The notes: generated from the sequence alone by a model not told the origin. A stretch of DNA of 64,000 nt from Tetrapyrgos nigripes (GCA_013368315.1 JAACJM010000083.1:62001-126000), one strand, 5' to 3'. Shown: positions 23,534 to 36,402, numbered from the stretch's first letter. Translations and numbers: made by a program.

Positions 23534-23805
23534 CACCCCGTGATGTAGACGAATTATAAATCGGTCGGACGAACCCAGGGGTATGAATTGTAAATCGGTC
23601 AGACCAGAACCTATCACCCCATCTTGCCTGCAGGGCTTGAAATCTAGGGCTCGCTGTCACTCAAGCCTTGCGCCACTTCCCTCGCTAAGCTCCAAGGACT
23701 CAAAATAAACAGTTAATTTGCTCAAATTGGACATTTTTTTTGCGGAATATAGTGAATAAGACCGATTTATAAATTACTATTGATTTATATACTGTGGATA
23801 TAGTG

Positions 23806-26800
23806 CTAGCTGCTGTCCTCCTCCCCACTCAAACCACCCAGCATGAAGCCATCGTCCTCTTCTTCCTCGTCAAGCTCGTCGTTTTCAATCTCGTCCTGCT
23901 CGTCTGGATTGTTTCCAGTCAAAACCTCGCCTATAATCTCCTCTGCTTCCTCTTCCTCCTGTTCCTCTTCAGCCTCTTCCAGTGACTCATATCCTTCCCA
24001 GCGACTCGCAAATCTATCTCTGAGTGTCATCATGATGTTTGCCTGTCTGTAAGCATACGCAGAAATGCCCTCCACATGCACAGCATCCAAAGCAAGAGGA
24101 GATTTCGTCCGAGAAGCCCACCAGCCTGCTTTCCACCCCAAACCCCTCAGCGTCTGGGCCATTTCTGCCTTGACGAGCCTGACCTCTTCGTTCCATCGAC
24201 TTTGGTGAGCGTATGCTTTGCTATATTCCACGCGTATCCCTGAAATCGTTGGCTAAGCATTTGAATTTGTCATTCAAGGAACTAGTGCAGCTTACTGTCA
24301 CGCATATGCTCTTCATCCAGCATCTTACCACTGCCCCCTTCCATCCAGATCCAAGATGTCTTCTCATATCCACTTCCCGTCTTCTCTCGAATCCCTTCTC
24401 TGGTGCTCTGTGCCTGGTCTGCTGCCTCTGTTAAGTCATCATCTGGCTTTGCTATTTTCTTTCCTTTTTTCTTCCCTAGCATCTTTCATACGCTCTTCCA
24501 TGCACGATCTGCCTCACCTGATATGCAGCGAACATCCGAATCCTTCAATTTTCTCCATGCCATTTTGCTTTCGTCACAACCGTTTGCTTTCCAAACCGCC
24601 TCCCAGGCCCCCTGGTACCGACGCTTATGACTCTCCGTCTTCACATCATTCCTAGCGAGCAATGCTCTTGAATGGGTGAGCATTGCTTGATGACAGACGT
24701 TGGCATCTCTGTAGGTTACCAAATGAGCGTGAATGTGGAGATGATTTCTCAGATGTTCTAGAGAACTTCTCATCTGAGCTTCCCGCATACACAGCTCAAT
24801 CTCCAACAGACCTTCACAGCATCCCTGCAAACGCCTTTGAGGGGATAGAGCTGAAGGCAGGAGAAGGGGAATGGATTCGGCTTCTTCCTCCAGTGATTCG
24901 TCTTTATCTCGTCGCACAGCCTCTCGTTCCACCAACATTTGAAGAGCTGCAGGGGTGTATGTTGCTTGAAGAGCTCTGAACCGACCAATACATCGACCCA
25001 GCCGAATACGACGTTCCACAAAGGCTGTGAGCTCTCTGGAACTGGGTCGAGGATTCTTCTGTATATCCTGTAGTAGTCAGCACCTGTATAAGTACCACTA
25101 GTCAATGCCTTTTTATCCCCAACATATATATATAGGGTACGCACTGTGTTTCTTCAATCTCCAACCCATGTGCAATAAAAGCACTTGGACTAATGCGATG
25201 AATACCTGGGTTACCAGCCTCCTCTTCCCTCTTCTCGTCCTCTGCCAGTTTAAGATGAACATCGTTCTCTGTCATACCTGTGAAACACGTTTGTCAATAC
25301 AGTACATCAGCCAGAACCCAAATCCAAGTACTCACCCAGCTTCTTCAATTTAAACGGATTCACATCCGTCCGCTTCTTCTCCCAGTCTCTCACCCTCTGC
25401 ACCCAATCTTCAGTGTGATCTTGTTGTGTGGCAGTGAACTCTTCAAAAGCCTTTCGTTGCGCATTGCGCTCCGATACTGCGTTGACTAGCCTTTTCTGAA
25501 GTATTCTACCTGTCAAAATAGAGTCAATCGCTAATTCAAACCAAAAAAAAAATTTTGTTCCTACCTAGAGCTACCGTCTTCTGCCAATTCCAATGATGGA
25601 AATGGTCATCAAGAGTATCATGACGGGTACCTGGACCCATTTCTCACGTGCTTGTTGCCACTGGCCCCACATTTGCCCATGAGCACTCTATTCCTTCTGC
25701 ATCCGTGCGTCCAACGCCTGGCGTGTAGTTCAGGGAAAAATTGAGCTGGCAAGGGAGGTTATGGCCGTGAATATGAAGTTTAGGAATGACGAAATCCATT
25801 TTACAGTCTGCAACGTCGACGCGGACCATTTCTGGCATTGTATTCATATGTGTAGCGAGATTCTTATGCCATTGGCAAGCTATCGTAAGAATTGACCAGA
25901 TGTAGTCATGGATTGACATGGCACAGAAGAGACCCCCATCCATAATCCATATTTGCATATCTAGAATGATGTCATCAGCATCAGAGATACAACAGAACAG
26001 ATGTAATGAGATAATCATACCTCTCTCCCCTCTGCAAATCGACGGCCCCTGATGCCAGTACCATCTCGTGCCTGGCACAGACACCAATAGCCACACCAGT
26101 AGCCCCGTATCCCCGAGAATACCGTGTATTCGTGTAATCCAACACTGCAAGCCCACTGCAAGTGCTCATCTGCGGTCTCAGTCATCAGCCCTCACCTACA
26201 CACTTCAACTCAACCGAGCTCACCTCTTGCTGAGTAGTTACCATCCTGATGAATTCCCGAAACGGCTGATCCTCTACAAAATAGGCATTGCCTGTTCCCA
26301 AGCCCGGGTCTTTCTCCTCACAAGACACTAGACGACGTTTTAGCTGAAAGCACGCATCAATGGCAATGATGAGCGTGTAAAGGAATCTGGAGAGATTGGT
26401 GAACTGATATTTTAGCACCATGGGTGAGTAATTAGGGTCTGTTAACTCACTTCTCCCCATCTGATGCATCCTCCCAGCCTTCTGGTAGATTGATACCTGG
26501 CTTAGGACATGCGAGGCAGTCCATTGTGCATTCTCCAGGTTTTGTCTCGCGGACATACCGACCCTCAGGACAGTTCCCTCTTCCACATCGCTTCAACATC
26601 ACCAAATGTCGCCACTGCAGGATCATCCTTCCCAGTACTCGATATCGGTCCTGTACCGTGCGTCTTTCAGTTTCTATCGCACGCATACAACTAATAGAAC
26701 TGACCTTTTGGTACAGGATTCCGCCCATACTTGTCATTTTCTCCAAGCCGGCCATGAAGTCATAATTGTTCACCTTGCCGTGCAACGTCATTTTGTGGAA

Positions 26801-27764
26801 CAATTCAAGGACCTTAAACGTAGCACAAGTCTGTGGGTCATCCTGGGTTGCTGGGAACCAACGATGACGCATGCATTGTTGTCGAAATGAAACCTCCCCA
26901 CAGCTGCAATAGTTCACGGATACGGGATGAAGGCCATTTGTATGGATTACCAAGAAGCCCACATTTCCTCGGCGGGGGTATGGGCACTCCTCGTTTCATG
27001 GGTAACCAAGCTGGACCGTTAGACCAATGTCCTTCAAGAAAATCCGCTCAAAGAACTTGCCATTCCATTTCTATGGGACAAAGTGGTAAGAGCTTCTTCA
27101 ATAAATGTTTTTACACGACTCTAAGCTCACCTTGATGATGTCCAGTGGTCTATTTCAGTGTTCATCTCGGCAACATTCTTCACATAGAAGATCTGGAGCG
27201 TAGCAATCCATGCACCGATACAGTGGTACGTGTGTGTCATCTGTCCTGCAGCATAGTGGGCACACATCGTTAAAGTAGTCACCACGACCTTCTCCCCTCA
27301 GCAGCTCTGCCAGATACTCATCACGGAGCAGCTGCCACAGTAACATGGGCTGATCCTGATCACCAACACGTCAGACATGGCTCCCTATAGCCAAAAGAAA
27401 CTCTTACCGATGAGACGTAGCGTCTCTTCACTGCCACCACCTTCGTCACGGACTCATCACCCTCCTCTACCCTTTCTGAGCCATTGTCCAACATGTAACA
27501 GCCTTCCCATTGCCACCCTCCATCCGCATTCTCGATTGGACGAGGTGCACATTTTTCTCGAAGTTGCTGCATAAGCTGACGTTGTCGTTTCTTCTGTGGC
27601 GATCCAAATTCATAGACCAGCTGACTTGTATGGCCTCAACGCATATCAGAGGACAGTTCACAGATCTCTATTGTTGTCCTGGGTGCTGGGGTATATAAAT
27701 CATCCATAGTAAACTCGTCCTCATCGTCGACAGAAACATGTTTGCGTTTTGCTGGGATACGCAT
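23806..27764 (-). pseudogene. KDZ-family transposase with CxC2-type cysteine cluster
   Basis: Multi-exon transposase of the Kyakuja-Dileera-Zisupton superfamily. The N-terminus at 27764 starts MRIPAKRKHVSVDDEDEF. The cysteine cluster follows: CPLCCRTDD, LYRCMDCYAPDLLCEECC (about 27160-27260), then VNYCSCGEVSFRQQ, WFPATQDDPQT, GRGNCPEGRY and CPKPGINLPEGWEDA. The catalytic part has IDACFQLKRR, DPGLGTGNAYFVED, ILTIACQWHKNL, FVIPKLHIHGHNLPC and YTPGVGRTDAEGIECSWANVG. The C-terminus ends in a long acidic tail (EEEEAEEIIGE; 23806-24000). One in-frame TGA (26996-26998) lies where relatives have Arg or Trp, so this copy may be inactive. Intron borders are not all resolved. Confidence 0.85.
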
Positions 27765-27774
27765 GGTGGTCAAA

Positions 27775-28813
27775 GGTGTTTCAATTTTTCGATGGGTTCA
27801 ATTCTAGGGATACCAAGAGTCACATAAGGCTGTTTGCCTGTCGTGCTGCCTTTCCAAGACCCTGAAGCATCTGAGATCCTTACGCGACCAGCCACAGCTC
27901 CTATAAAGTCGACATTCTCTGTGGTACTAAGGGACAACCACTACCAGCATACATGTCTTCCAGGTACTTATGTCCCACCCATCTCAATCTAAATTGCTGA
28001 TGCCTTCACTCCAGCTCCAACCACAGTTCCAACCCAGGTCTTGAGACGGCCACTACCACCAAGTGAGTAATTTGGTCCGTATCTATCCTCTACAGAGGGG
28101 TAACCGTTGATTCCTTGCTCTTACGATATTTCCTGCCAGTTCAACCACAATCTAGAGAAGTTTCGAATTTACTACTGGCTTCAAGGCATCAAGTTTTATG
28201 TCTGGGCACACCAAATACCCTGTTCCATTCGTCAGCAGGGTATGACACACACTATCACTGATGGAGAAACTGTGAAACGAGATTGGCAGGAGCCAATATA
28301 GGTACATATCAGTGTATTCGCTTTGATTGAATTATAAATTGGGCGATTTTTGCAATCCGATGTGAAAGGGACTCTATTTATCTGAATTATAAATCACTGA
28401 AACAAGGGATGTTTTCGCGATCCGATGTGAAAGGCAGAGCAAGCAGTGTGATTGAAATGAGCATCTGTACAATGTATTCTAGACAAAGGAGGTATTTACT
28501 AGAGAAGGGCCGACTGCGTTGGCAAAACCCTTGCTTACTTTTATGTGGGTGGGACCGTACAAAGGAGACTTTGTTTGGCATTATTTGCTAGAAATCTGCC
28601 GTGCACTTTAATTATGGGGGCGGTAAGGCCCTGCAAGCAAGGGAATAATTCGACCTGCCGCTTACGTGGAGTGAGTGGCGTACATCGAGGTCACCTCAGC
28701 CACATTGTCGGTTCCAAACATAATGGTCTGGTCTCCCAAATTCACCAGCCTACAATACTCCTGTTGAGCTAGAGAACTACATTCCATTATTCAAACACTT
28801 GTTACAGGACTTA
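27775..28813. other. Interior of the KDZ element between transposase and cargo
   Basis: No complete gene. Two copies of a segment with GAATTATAAAT followed by GCGATCCGATGTGAAAG-like sequence lie at about 28325-28435. A plus-strand frame at 28107-28301 includes CSYDISCQFNHNLEKFRI, which faintly resembles the SYDIACQ segment of KDZ transposases and could be a fossil of another copy. Confidence 0.4.
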
Positions 28814-29554
28814 CTAAGAATTGGTGATCGTAGCCGATCTCTCAGAATGAACCACCCAGTGGGAATACACTCCAGAAGACAAATCAGTTGTGGTTACATT
28901 GGGTGACGACTTCATCCTCTCAGCATACCCTGAGCCCATGGACATAAATGGGTTGACTACTGGAGGGCAAGGGGATCGAGATGGTTTGGACGGTGACCTA
29001 GCCTGACTCTGCAGTTTAGATGGCAAGCCAGCCCAACTCGACGGTTTATTTGGAGATGCCCAAGCAGGCTTGGTAGGAGAAGATGCTCCAGAATGGCCAG
29101 TAGGAAAGGGTTTTGACAGAGAGGCAGAGGTTGGTGAAGAGAATGGGTTAATACAACTATCATATTTGTAGTTTTCTGTGTGCCTGTGGTAATGCAAGCA
29201 GTACCACCGAAAATATTCCAGACATTCCTTTTCATCATTGAACCCTTTGTAGACCTCTGAAAGGGACATGGTTGCCTTTAGGTGGTTCCTAAAGAAAAAT
29301 CCCCAGTGAGCGCAAGAATTCAAAGGGCTGGTAAGCGTGTCTGACCAGTCGGAAAAAATTGCAGCACCATCACCCATAAAGACCAGATAAAATTGGAAGT
29401 TGGGGCTTTTCGCTTTCTGGGAAGCTTTGGTGGTGTTGATAATGGGTGTGCATCCTTTCTGAGGATCTGCAAGGAATACCGGATCCTTGATATCAAGGTT
29501 TTCCAACCTGAAAGCACCTCGGCGGGGGGTGACATAGGTGACTTGGGTCATCAC
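28814..29554 (-). CDS. Cargo protein with RNase H1 N-terminal (viroplasmin-like) segment
   Basis: A single 246-codon frame. Residues about 54-115 contain FYLVFMGDGAAIFSDWSD, then LSEVYKGFNDEKECLEYF. The pattern of a YxVFxG strand, a W and a VYKGFxxxxEAxxYF helix fits the small nucleic-acid-binding domain found at the N-terminus of RNase H1. The rest is Ser/Pro/Lys-rich and low in complexity, with repeats such as SPTKPAW and SPNKPSSW. No RNase H catalytic domain follows. It sits inside the KDZ element, on the same strand as the transposase. A role in binding transposition intermediates is conceivable, but that is inference. Confidence 0.55.
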   Translation of the reverse strand: MMTQVTYVTPRRGAFRLENLDIKDPVFLADPQKGCTPIINTTKASQKAKSPNFQFYLVFMGDGAAIFSDWSDTLTSPLNSCAHWGFFFRNHLKATMSLSEVYKGFNDEKECLEYFRWYCLHYHRHTENYKYDSCINPFSSPTSASLSKPFPTGHSGASSPTKPAWASPNKPSSWAGLPSKLQSQARSPSKPSRSPCPPVVNPFMSMGSGYAERMKSSPNVTTTDLSSGVYSHWVVHSERSATITNS

Positions 29555-29753
29555 TGAGCTGAGGGTTGAGAGGTTGATTAGGGAAGGGAAGTAAAAAGGT
29601 GACGATCACACGATTGGGTAGAGTACACGTCAAGTACGCATCTGATCCAACACAAAGGGGTCACTTGTTCCAGAACCATTTTGTCAATCAGTCCCCAATT
29701 TCACGCCACTCAAACCAATTTATAAATCAGATCCATATGGAATACAAAAAGAA

Positions 29754-29955
29754 GAACCTGACAGTCCTTCGACGGTCGTCATTTTCATGAATGATCAACT
29801 CAGCGCAATTATAAATCCTACTTTGAATCGAGCCTGAACAACTTTACGATGGTGAACCTGACAGTCGTACAACGGTCGTCATTTTCATGAAAATGATCAA
29901 CTCAGCGCAATTATAAATCCTACTTTGAATCGAGCCTGAAGAACTTTACGATGGT
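29754..29955. repeat. Two-copy tandem repeat, about 100 bp, in the KDZ element
   Basis: Two consecutive copies (29754-29853 and 29854-29955) start GAACCTGACAGTC and end ACTTTACGATGGT. Each contains GCGCAATTATAAATCCTAC, so each holds one copy of the AATTATAAATC motif shared with the element ends. Confidence 0.9.
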
Positions 29956-30013
29956 CATTTCCATGAGTGATCGATTATGCCTAAAGCAATTCATGGTTAG
30001 CAAACTGAGAGAA

Positions 30014-30770
30014 TCAGAAGGGAGGGTATGTACACATGCATACCCGGAGTTTGGCTTGCTTCCGTCGCTCATGTTCCTTGGCAGCCAGCTCTCCTCGATT
30101 GTTCCAATGATATTTCACCTGAATTTCTCGATGTCTAGCCCGTTTTCCTTCCTTGTCTACCTCAGACTGCTGGCTGATAACCGTATGATGACGACTATAG
30201 GAGAACAAGCATGAGAAAGAGCCAAAGTGCTGCGAATGCAAGAACTCACCGTGCACTAGCAGCTGCTCGAGATTCCCTATGTCTAAGAAGAAACACAAAT
30301 GGTTGAGTAGCAAGATATAGTAGTATCAAGCACTCGACATACCTTTGATAGTTTTGCACATTGACTTTTTGGCGCTTGAGTCGCTTCCGGATACCTTCCT
30401 GGTACTCCAGCATTTCGTTGAGCTCGTCAAACCCAAACCCTTGGTTTTGAAGGAATTGTACCTCTGCTGGACCTGTAAGATGAATTTGTGCATGTTCAGG
30501 TGGTGGATGATGCATGATGAAAGTCAAGTTTGAACAACGCGGGTCTAGAATGAATGAGACTTAATACTAATACGTCATTGAAAGCAATCTGAAAGTCACC
30601 ATGAGGAGTCTGAAAGTCACCACGAGGAAACTGACAACTGCATTTTCCTTCATGAGGATGCCACGGTGAGGACTGAGATGACAATATGCTCCTGTTGTGA
30701 CGAAATGGAAGGCCTGCAATGGGCTATGTGAGTGGGATCGGGAAAGGAATTCATGGTACATATCTCAAGA
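30014..30770 (-). other. Unrecognised minus-strand ORF group in the KDZ element
   Basis: Overlapping minus-strand frames (30527-30246 and 30313-30014) could be exons of one small gene. One has an amphipathic helical stretch (PAEVQFLQNQGFGFDELNEM, then YQEGIRKRLKRQKVNVQNY). The other is basic (KHEREIQ-like and HERRKQAKL). I recognise no family. It lies between the two better-supported cargo genes. Confidence 0.3.
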
Positions 30771-31113
30771 AGGATTGCTGGAGAGATTTAATACACGTTT
30801 GAAGAGTTAAATAGTGCAGTTTTCCAATGTAACATTGGTTATGTTGAATATTCTCTGACATGTTGTGCCCAATAGACTGGGTTTTATGTCTCTGGCTTCT
30901 GTCAAATGTGTTTTTGGTGGTAGATACATGGCTGAGTTGTGAGGTTGGGCAGGATAGCCAACTCAAAAGTTAGGGGCTCCGGTGTCTATGGCACGTGGGA
31001 TTTTCGGCCTTCTGTTGTTATTGATTTGAGATACGCGTGCACTGCAACCTTCACCAAATTTTTGGCAGTGGTCCTTTACAATCTTTTCTCTATACTTTGG
31101 CAATCATCTTCAT

Positions 31114-34100
31114 ATGGTCAAGAACACAAAGACCAAGTCTGAGCATGGCCCTGGGGCTCCTAGTACCCTCAACTCCGTTTGGGAAGACTGGCTCAATACA
31201 CGATTCCAGGACTACGTTACTATTACTGACCAAAAGCAAAAGACGAAGTGGTTGAATAGCACAATTGCAGATTGGTTCAAGGAGTTCCCCTACCATAAGG
31301 AGGAGGAACCAGAGGAATTCGCCGTTATCACTTATCTTGACTCCAAGGTCACATCGAGCTCAGACACTGCCAATCCAACATCTTCCAACTCAAAACCCTC
31401 CTCGACACTGAAAGACACACCTATTTCATCCTTTCCTGCTGCAGCTGCTGACGACTCCAAACCTGACACGACTGGTGTCGTACCTGCTCCGCTTGTCACA
31501 CCGGAGTCTGTTCCAAATATTCCAGCCCCAAACACGACCACGTTCACCAAAAAGGACATAGAGAAGTGGGAGGCTTTACTGAAGAACCTCAGTGAGGATG
31601 ACCTGCAATCAATACGAGCTCAGCGCACTGCTCTTTGAACAGAGATAGCCAAGGACAAGAAGAGGGCTAAGGTACGTGTGTATTGCTATGCTGTGGTTAT
31701 TGTAGATGGTTAACGCAGATGCATTTACAGAGCATCAGGGATTGGTTTAGTCACCGACGTATTCAAGCCAAGACGGCATCAGGGGCGCGCAACCCATTCA
31801 ATCCATGGTTTGGTCAGATCAAGGAATTAGGGAAGCAAAGCACAGGAGCATTAGGGGATCATCAGTGGTATATGAAGCACGAGGACTATAGCGAGAAGGT
31901 GAAGGAAGTGTTCGACAAGAAATGGGATGAAATGGATCAACCGGAAAATTTTCGAATGCATTACTGATGCTTGACCGCCAAGGAACTCCTGGCTGCAGAG
32001 CCGGAGGAAGTCCAGGCCCGAATGAAGCAAGAGAACGAGGATGACCATAAACGCCGATTGACGAATGCCCAGGCGCTGTTGTCGGGGGAGGAGTTCTCAA
32101 TAGAGGCTAGCGGGAACAGTATAGTGAAGGAGATGTACGTACTTCCCTTTCAAGCTGCTTGTTTATTGATGATATTGAGGGGTATGTGTTCAGGTGCAGG
32201 AAAAACCTAGTTCTCATTGCGAAGCCTTTTGCGGACAGCGTCCAGACCTTCACTGACCTGTACACGTTCACCGTGAGCAGATGGCCTCCCAGGCCAGGAG
32301 AAACAAAGTTTGTTTGTAAGGTGTAAGTTAGAATTATTTGTTGATAAAAATGTTTACTGATACTTGACGGACTCCATCACAGGTTCAGCTCTGGCCCAAA
32401 GACTCACAAGATTAATGAGTATTGTCTGGAAGAATTCAAGTTGAAAGTAATGAGTTACTTCTTCGACTTCTTACTTGACAAATATGGAGGTACGTGTAAT
32501 ACATATGTATTTTGATATAGAAAGATATATTAATGGCTGTCAACAGAAGCAGTGCCTAGGAGCCAAGTTACCCCTGAGGTGCAATCAGAGGAGCCAGTGC
32601 CTGGTGATCTCTCCCAGAACGAGAATGATGAAGACATTTCGTTGGGGGACGGTCTCGCTCAGAAAGAGAAGTCGAGTAAGGAGGGTGAGAAGGAGAAAAA
32701 AGAGAAAAAGAAGGGGAAGAAAAAGAAGGGAAAGGAGGGAAAGGGAGTGGAGAAAGAGATGACTGAGGAGAAGGACAAGGAGAAAGAGAAAGAGAGGGAG
32801 AAGGGGAAAGGAAAAAATGTGGGCAAGCATGGGGGAAAAGATGACGAAAAGCAGAGGAGCAAGAAGGATACAGCTGAAGAAGATACCCCAGTCCCCGAAG
32901 AGCTACGTCATAGTTCTCGTCCTCATCCTACACCTGCCCTCCTTCAGGAATTTCTCAGCACTGTTCCTGAAGGCTGGCTCCCCTCCACCGTGATCGATGG
33001 CCTGAAATGCTTCCCGATTGTGGAGCTTTCAGCTGCACTAAAACAGTTGACTGCCGGAGTTAGTGGTGGGGTGCTCGAGTTTAACCGAGTGGTTCAGGTT
33101 GTTGCTCGGACTTACCCGACTTATATGATGGATGTGGCTATTGTGGAGAAACAAAATGAGAAGATGTTGGACAGACAGAGTGTTGTTGGCGAGGAGGACG
33201 AAGAGGCGGAAGTGAGCTCCCAAGTTGAAATGGAGTGTCCACCCGTTACCTCTGCTGTTCCTGCTCCAACGTCTCAAACAGACTCAATGCCCTCAACTTC
33301 GAAAGTCCATCAAGCTCTGGAGGCTCTTCGGGGATATGCGCTTTCTTGCTCAGCTGGAATACCTGATATTACGGCAGACCTGATACAAATTTTTGGGGAA
33401 GGATATCCGACTGCATGGGATCGAGCTATTGCAGCTGCCAGTCCATTGGATAGAGACGAAGATCCTTCATTGGCCCTGGAACGCCTGGAGAAGTGTGTAC
33501 AGGAGTTGGGTCTGGACAAAGATGGCATTGTTGAGCCGGTAACGGAGGTAAATGGTCCCAAGTCTGGACTTCCCGATTCTACTCCAGCTTTGGTGTCTGC
33601 AGTCCCTCTAGCTCGTGCAACGTCGTCGGTTCCTGCAAGTCCGGGAGTAGCTCCGAATTGTGATGCAGATGACCCTATGACTGAGCATCCACCTCGGTTA
33701 CCTCTTCTTCGGTTCCATCAGCAACCTCTCCGGCACTGGACCCGACACACTGGCCACCTTGGATGAAGTCGGCTGCAACATATCTCCAGAACACATTCGA
33801 AAAGCTGATGTTTGGAGATTTGGGGGTAACACTCTTGGAGGAATGGGCTATCTTTGAGTGCTGGCATGGGTACAACAATCCAAAGGTGTGAGTATGTTGC
33901 ATTTAATGCTATAGACAAATGTACTGATATGGGCTTATGGTGGAAGTCTCAAGCGAACTGTTTCTCAAGCGATGGAAGACCTCGAGCAGTGCATGAGTGG
34001 TATCATTATGGACGCTCCTTCAAGGACATGACACCAAAGCAGAAGGCTGACTCTGATCTCTCAACTATGCCTGATACTTGGGCTACGTGGTGGTCACAAA

Positions 34101-34135
34101 TTAATCCGAATTGGCTTCAGGGAAGGGGAGCATAA
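31114..34135 (+). pseudogene. Long K/E-rich KDZ cargo gene with conserved head and tail
   Basis: Multi-exon plus-strand gene. The head (31114-31638) has WLNTRFQDYVTITDQKQKT and WFKEFPYHKEEEPEEF. A second block (about 31720-32100) has NPWFGQIKELGKQ and LTNAQALLSGEEF. The third (about 32215-32490) has LYTFTVSRWPPRPGETKFV. The fourth (32552-33766) begins with a Lys/Glu-rich tract. The tail near 33950-34130 reads SSDGRPRAVHEWYHYGRSF and ends WATWWSQINPNW. The combination of a helical head, a charged middle and a GR...WWxxxxPxW tail recurs in mushroom genomes in my recollection, but I cannot name a function. Two in-frame TGA codons (about 31636 and 31966) stand where Arg would fit. Confidence 0.5.
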
Positions 34136-36402
34136 TTCTCGGAAGCGAAGGAGACGGTGATTGGTCAGATTTGGACAAATGCGGTCCAGTCGGCATGCTA
34201 ACTGTTATCATGTGCTTAGTCTGGTGGAAGGATTCTGACGCTGATAAGACAATTTGGGGTGCTGCAGTTCAAGACGTTATCTTTGCACTCAAAGGTTTGA
34301 ATAAGGGTAACTGGTAGGTTGTGTTATTCAGATATCATCTGCTTGTGTTGACAAGGGTTCTGCATAGGACACGAGGAGTGCGCCGGAAGCGTGATGCGGT
34401 AGTTGACGAGGAAGAGAGCACATCCAAGCGTCATCTAATGCGTTCAAATCTTCCCTTGTCTGTTTAGCAGTCTCTTTGTCCCTGCTCGTAAAATTTTCAT
34501 ATGATGCGTCGATGTCGATTTCATGTTCAATTTAGACTTTCAATACAACAAGGGATTGACCATTCATACTATATAAATTGACCCTTGCACTACAGACTTT
34601 TGCGAGACACATGTTCATGACTGGGTAACTCTGTTTTATTAGAAGTGGGAGCATCTTCAAGGTCTAATATTTTCGCTAATCCTCTCCCATCCCCTCGGCA
34701 ACTTCAGTATCAGTAACGTCAATGGCACTGTCAAGGAGGATCTGGGACGTAGAAAGGTGGAAAGGGTGGGAATGGTAGACAGTGAACTGGGGTGAGGGAA
34801 TGATGCTGATGACGGCTTCGAGAACGTATGATTGCGGGCACTACATGTAGTACACCGTCAGCGAGGCATCCAAACAAATCTGATTGCGACACACCTGCAT
34901 CCTTGTTCACACTGGATAAGGACCCTGTATCATTCGCATAATTTCGCATAATACCACACATAATACTGTCTCTTGTCCCTGACACACTGGTTCAGGTTTA
35001 TATAGCTTCAAAATTGAGAAGCAAAGTCTAAATGAAGGGTAATATGAATCCAGACTCACTAATTAGGGCAAATGTAGGATTTTCGGCTCCATGGGAATGA
35101 TCAGGACTTGATGAGGCTAGCGGGCTGTGTGTGTCAATAGATGTGTCAACCAGAACCAGTAGAGAGTCAGAAGGGAATGTGGGTCGACTGCTCAAGACCG
35201 GGGCAGATTCAGAAAAGGATGTCAAACGCTGGGTTCAGTAACCATGGGTGAAGGACAGGCAGGTGAGAAAGATAGGGGTATTTGACGTTGGGTAAGAAAG
35301 CGACCTAGTTGATGTATATGCAGCAGAGTGTCCTGATTGGAAGATGAGACAGCAAAACAAGGCTGCATGGCTACATAGAAACGGGCTGGAAAGGAAAGGT
35401 CAGTGAGTACTTGCAGATTATTAATATAAGTGGGAGACTTACGTAGGAGATCTACACGGAAAATCCATACCTAGCTAGCAGAGACACTGCCAGGGTAGGA
35501 TTAGCGAGATGTTTATGCGGTGGAGTATCCTGATTGGAAGATGAGACGCCAAAGCAAGGCTGCACGCTGGAAAGGAAAGGTCAGCAAGTACTTCCAGATT
35601 ATCATACCTAGCCAGCGGAAACGTGCCAGGGTAGGGTTAGCAAGGGAAGTAGCTTGGACGGTTGTAGGAATGAAGAATAGATGAGAATATGCATAGGAAA
35701 GAGACAGGTCAGGCGGGGGTGGAGGTGAAGGTGGTGAGGCAAGGAACAACGCAAAAAAAAAAAGGCAAGAGAAATGAAAATGGGGCCCGGGTCCTTCGAA
35801 GACGGGTCATTCAAGAGAAATAAAACATGATGGTGAAAGGAAAGGGGGATGGTGAAAAAGAGAGCATATGACGGAGGCTCTCTGAGCATTGAACATTGCT
35901 ATGAGATGTTCTGGCAGTGAGAAGGATAGAGCATATGTGAGAGTTCGCAACTAGAGGAATTAAACTACCAACCAGAGAGGAAGCAGAAGAAAATTGGGTA
36001 GTGTGTCTGACAGAGCCATTGAACAGTATTCCCGTTGGTTGGATATGGTTATTACACAACTTGAAGCAGGAACGAGTGCCGGTGCGCAATGGGGGAGGGG
36101 ATAGAAGGGTATGAGGGTGGATGTCATAGGGTAAGAACAAACCATAAACAAAAATGAACCGTAAACGTGACGAGTCCATTTGTCAGTAGCTGATATGTCC
36201 AAAATGGGATGAATTAATTTTGTCTGAAACCTCTGAAACCTTAAGTACGAAAAGGGAAAGTGGCATGGCCCCGAAGCCTGGCTCGACCTGCCAGAGCGGC
36301 ATCCTGGGCATGCCCACTTGGAGGTGACCTGGTCCGATGGATTTATAAATCGCCTCGTGGCTTCATCTGGGTGATTTATAATTTGTACTACAGCATGGCC
36401 TG
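34136..36402. other. Right third of the KDZ element without a supported gene
   Basis: Short open frames only. An imperfect tandem duplication occupies 35311-35507 and 35508-35643: both start GATGTxTATGC and include TCCTGATTGGAAGATGAGAC, and the second lacks about 60 bases. The last 60 bases carry two AT-rich motifs GATTTATAA that mirror the left end. Confidence 0.5.

Larger units (their letters stand above)
23534..36402. mobile_element. 12.9-kb KDZ transposon inserted in the Helitron gene
   Basis: Left end CACCCCGTGATGTAG and, on the other strand, right end CAGGCCATGCTGTAG. Both continue within a few bases into AATTATAAATC. A 7-base duplication TGCATCC flanks the element, and removing it restores the Helitron frame. 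The motif AATTATAAATC and its complement recur just inside both ends (23560, 23760, 28330, 28385, 29810, 29910, 36340), as expected of transposase-binding subterminal repeats. Contents: KDZ transposase (minus), a small RNase H1 N-terminal-like gene (minus), a further minus-strand ORF group, and a long K/E-rich gene (plus). Confidence 0.8.

Noticed and set aside
32585..32862. Leu/Phe-rich minus-strand ORFs suggesting a membrane protein
   Set aside because: They are the reverse of the Lys/Glu-rich tract of the KDZ cargo gene; the composition is an artefact.
23534..36402. TET/JBP gene inside the KDZ element, as known from other mushrooms
   Set aside because: No HxD...H dioxygenase pattern was seen in any frame between the element borders.
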